Assembly: GCF_003097515.1 (NCBI RefSeq) | Contig: NZ_CP029188.1 | Span: 372,001 to 436,000 of the forward strand | Direction: 5' to 3' | Origin: Streptomyces tirandamycinicus | GTDB lineage: Bacteria; Actinomycetota; Actinomycetes; Streptomycetales; Streptomycetaceae | DNA: 64,000 bases | Shown here: piece after piece, positions 62,192-64,000 of the stretch | Numbering within the stretch: position 1 is the stretch's first letter | Layout: every line of letters starts with the position of its first letter | The notes under the pieces: model-generated | Seen by the model: only the letters and a program-made list of their open reading frames with translations | Databases searched by the model: none | What the model was told of the DNA's origin: nothing | Translations under genes and position numbers: made by a program

Positions 62192-62297
62192 GGGACGCAG
62201 AGCCTAGGCGACGCCCGGACGCCGTGGTGATCCGTTGGTGAGCGGGCCCGGGGAGCCTCGGTCCGACGGATCCGCTCCACCATCTTCGGGAGTCCTC

Positions 62298-62813
62298 ATG
62301 CGACGCATCCTCATCGCCCTGACGGCGGTCGCCACCACCGCCGCCGGCGCACCCGCCGCCGCCGCGCCCGCGCACGGCACCGCCCCGGGCTGGGAGCCGG
62401 CGCCCTCGGCCCCGTGGGACGTGGCGGCTGGCCTGCGCTGCGACTTCGCGGTGCACGGTGAGCCGGTCGTGGACGAGGTCGTCCGGCGGGTGCTGTCCCG
62501 GCACGCGGACGGCTCGCCCAAAGACGTCGCCTACAAGGGCGATCTGGTCATCCGGGTCACCAACACCGAGAGCGGCGCGCACTGGGACGCCGACGCGAGC
62601 GGTTCGGCCCTGGTCCGCTACGGAACGGACGGATCGCAGTCCTGGAAGGTGCTGGGCCCGGTCCTGGTCGGGGTCGGCGAGGGCAAGGGCAATCTGCCGC
62701 GCGGGCTGTACGTCGTCGACGGGGTGTACACCATGACGATCAGCCCCGACGGCTACAAGTCGGTGACCATGGTGCACGGTTCGCGTACGGACATCTGCGC
62801 GCAGATCGACTGA
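62298..62813 (+). CDS. secreted protein of unknown function
   Basis: The 171-residue protein starts at ATG 62298 (MRRILIALTAVATTAAGAPAAAA), a Sec signal peptide with cleavage near residue 24. The mature part has LRCDFAVHGEPVVDEVVRRVL, VIRVTNTESGAHWDADASG and a C-terminal Cys (TDICAQID), giving two Cys that may form a disulfide. It resembles small beta-rich exported proteins of actinomycetes. It is divergent from the SARP fusion gene. Confidence 0.82.
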   Translation: MRRILIALTAVATTAAGAPAAAAPAHGTAPGWEPAPSAPWDVAAGLRCDFAVHGEPVVDEVVRRVLSRHADGSPKDVAYKGDLVIRVTNTESGAHWDADASGSALVRYGTDGSQSWKVLGPVLVGVGEGKGNLPRGLYVVDGVYTMTISPDGYKSVTMVHGSRTDICAQID

Positions 62814-63058
62814 CGGTCGCGGCACGGCGCGCTCCGCGGCGGCGGTGCGCGCCGTGCCCGCAGTGCTCCCCGCCGCTCGGGGCGTCGCGGAGGACGCCGT
62901 ACGTACCTGCCGTAAGCACCGGCCGTACACACCGGCCGTACGCACCTGTCATGCGTCCCGGAGGGCGTGGCCGGGCACCGGTCGCCGGGGTCGGCGACGA
63001 GACCGGGGCCTGGACCGTGAGGACACCGGCCCGGGCCCGCCGGGCCGCGCCGCGGCGG

Positions 63059-64000
<942 letters not shown>

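Overview
The window is high-GC actinobacterial chromosome, almost certainly Streptomyces. It carries ssgB (sporulation septum placement), the murT-gatD lipid II amidation pair, GTG, TTG and even CTG starts, many ATGA/GTGA gene overlaps and a tRNA-Gly(GCC)-Cys(GCA)-Val(GAC) array. Most genes are ordinary core or conserved-accessory Streptomyces genes. No CRISPR array, rRNA gene, prophage or complete biosynthetic cluster is visible.

Left part (1-26.7 kb). The window opens in the 3' end of an MFS exporter followed by a circularly permuted ATP-grasp-like enzyme, possibly the edge of a small natural-product locus. A decayed accessory islet follows (2.85-4.51 kb): a DUF397 gene, a toxin-like gene and an unknown gene each broken by TAG, a DUF6247-like gene, and a frameshifted remnant. 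Next come YjbQ, an FAD monooxygenase, a divergent ABC exporter/MarR pair sharing an operator palindrome, a TMEM175-like channel, a YdjM-like membrane protein, a Ski2-like helicase, glutathione peroxidase, acyl-CoA dehydrogenase/TetR, peptide deformylase, murT-gatD, phosphofructokinase, a CtaG-like protein, an acyltransferase and urease accessory genes ureF-ureG-ureD without ureABC.

Junction (26.7-28.05 kb). An AurF-like diiron oxygenase is cut after about 73 codons and runs out of frame into the C-terminal part of a large polytopic membrane protein. From memory of S. coelicolor numbering, genes to the left match the SCO12xx region (pfkA3 SCO1214, urease SCO1231-1236) and genes to the right match SCO1541-1570 (ssgB to argH). 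The chimera therefore looks like a chromosomal rearrangement breakpoint.

Right part (28-64 kb). It holds tRNA-Val(CAC), a PGPGW membrane protein, ssgB, a CGNR zinc-finger protein, a DsbA-like protein, a double GNAT, the pabC-pabB pair, the five-tRNA array with three identical 124-bp-spaced tRNA-Val genes, a TFIIB-type zinc protein, a phosphotransferase, and a Ser/Thr kinase with an IS4-family element inserted across its stop codon. Then come an rRNA methyltransferase and cobalamin genes (CysG-type fusion, a giant BluB-CobT fusion, CbiET). The metN-metI-metQ methionine transporter is preceded by a short Cys/Met-rich leader peptide. Last are two small membrane proteins, GNAT, sigma factor, a Tat-exported glycerophosphodiester phosphodiesterase, a second acyltransferase, pqrA-pqrB-like TetR/MFS genes with an operator, a SARP-CGNR fusion regulator, a secreted protein and the 3' part of argH.

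The strongest leads are the breakpoint chimera, the metNIQ leader peptide, three nonsense codons of identical CAG-to-TAG type, the SARP-CGNR fusion with a degenerate CGNR motif, and the IS insertion at a stop codon. All functional calls rest on sequence reading and remembered family features; no database search was run.
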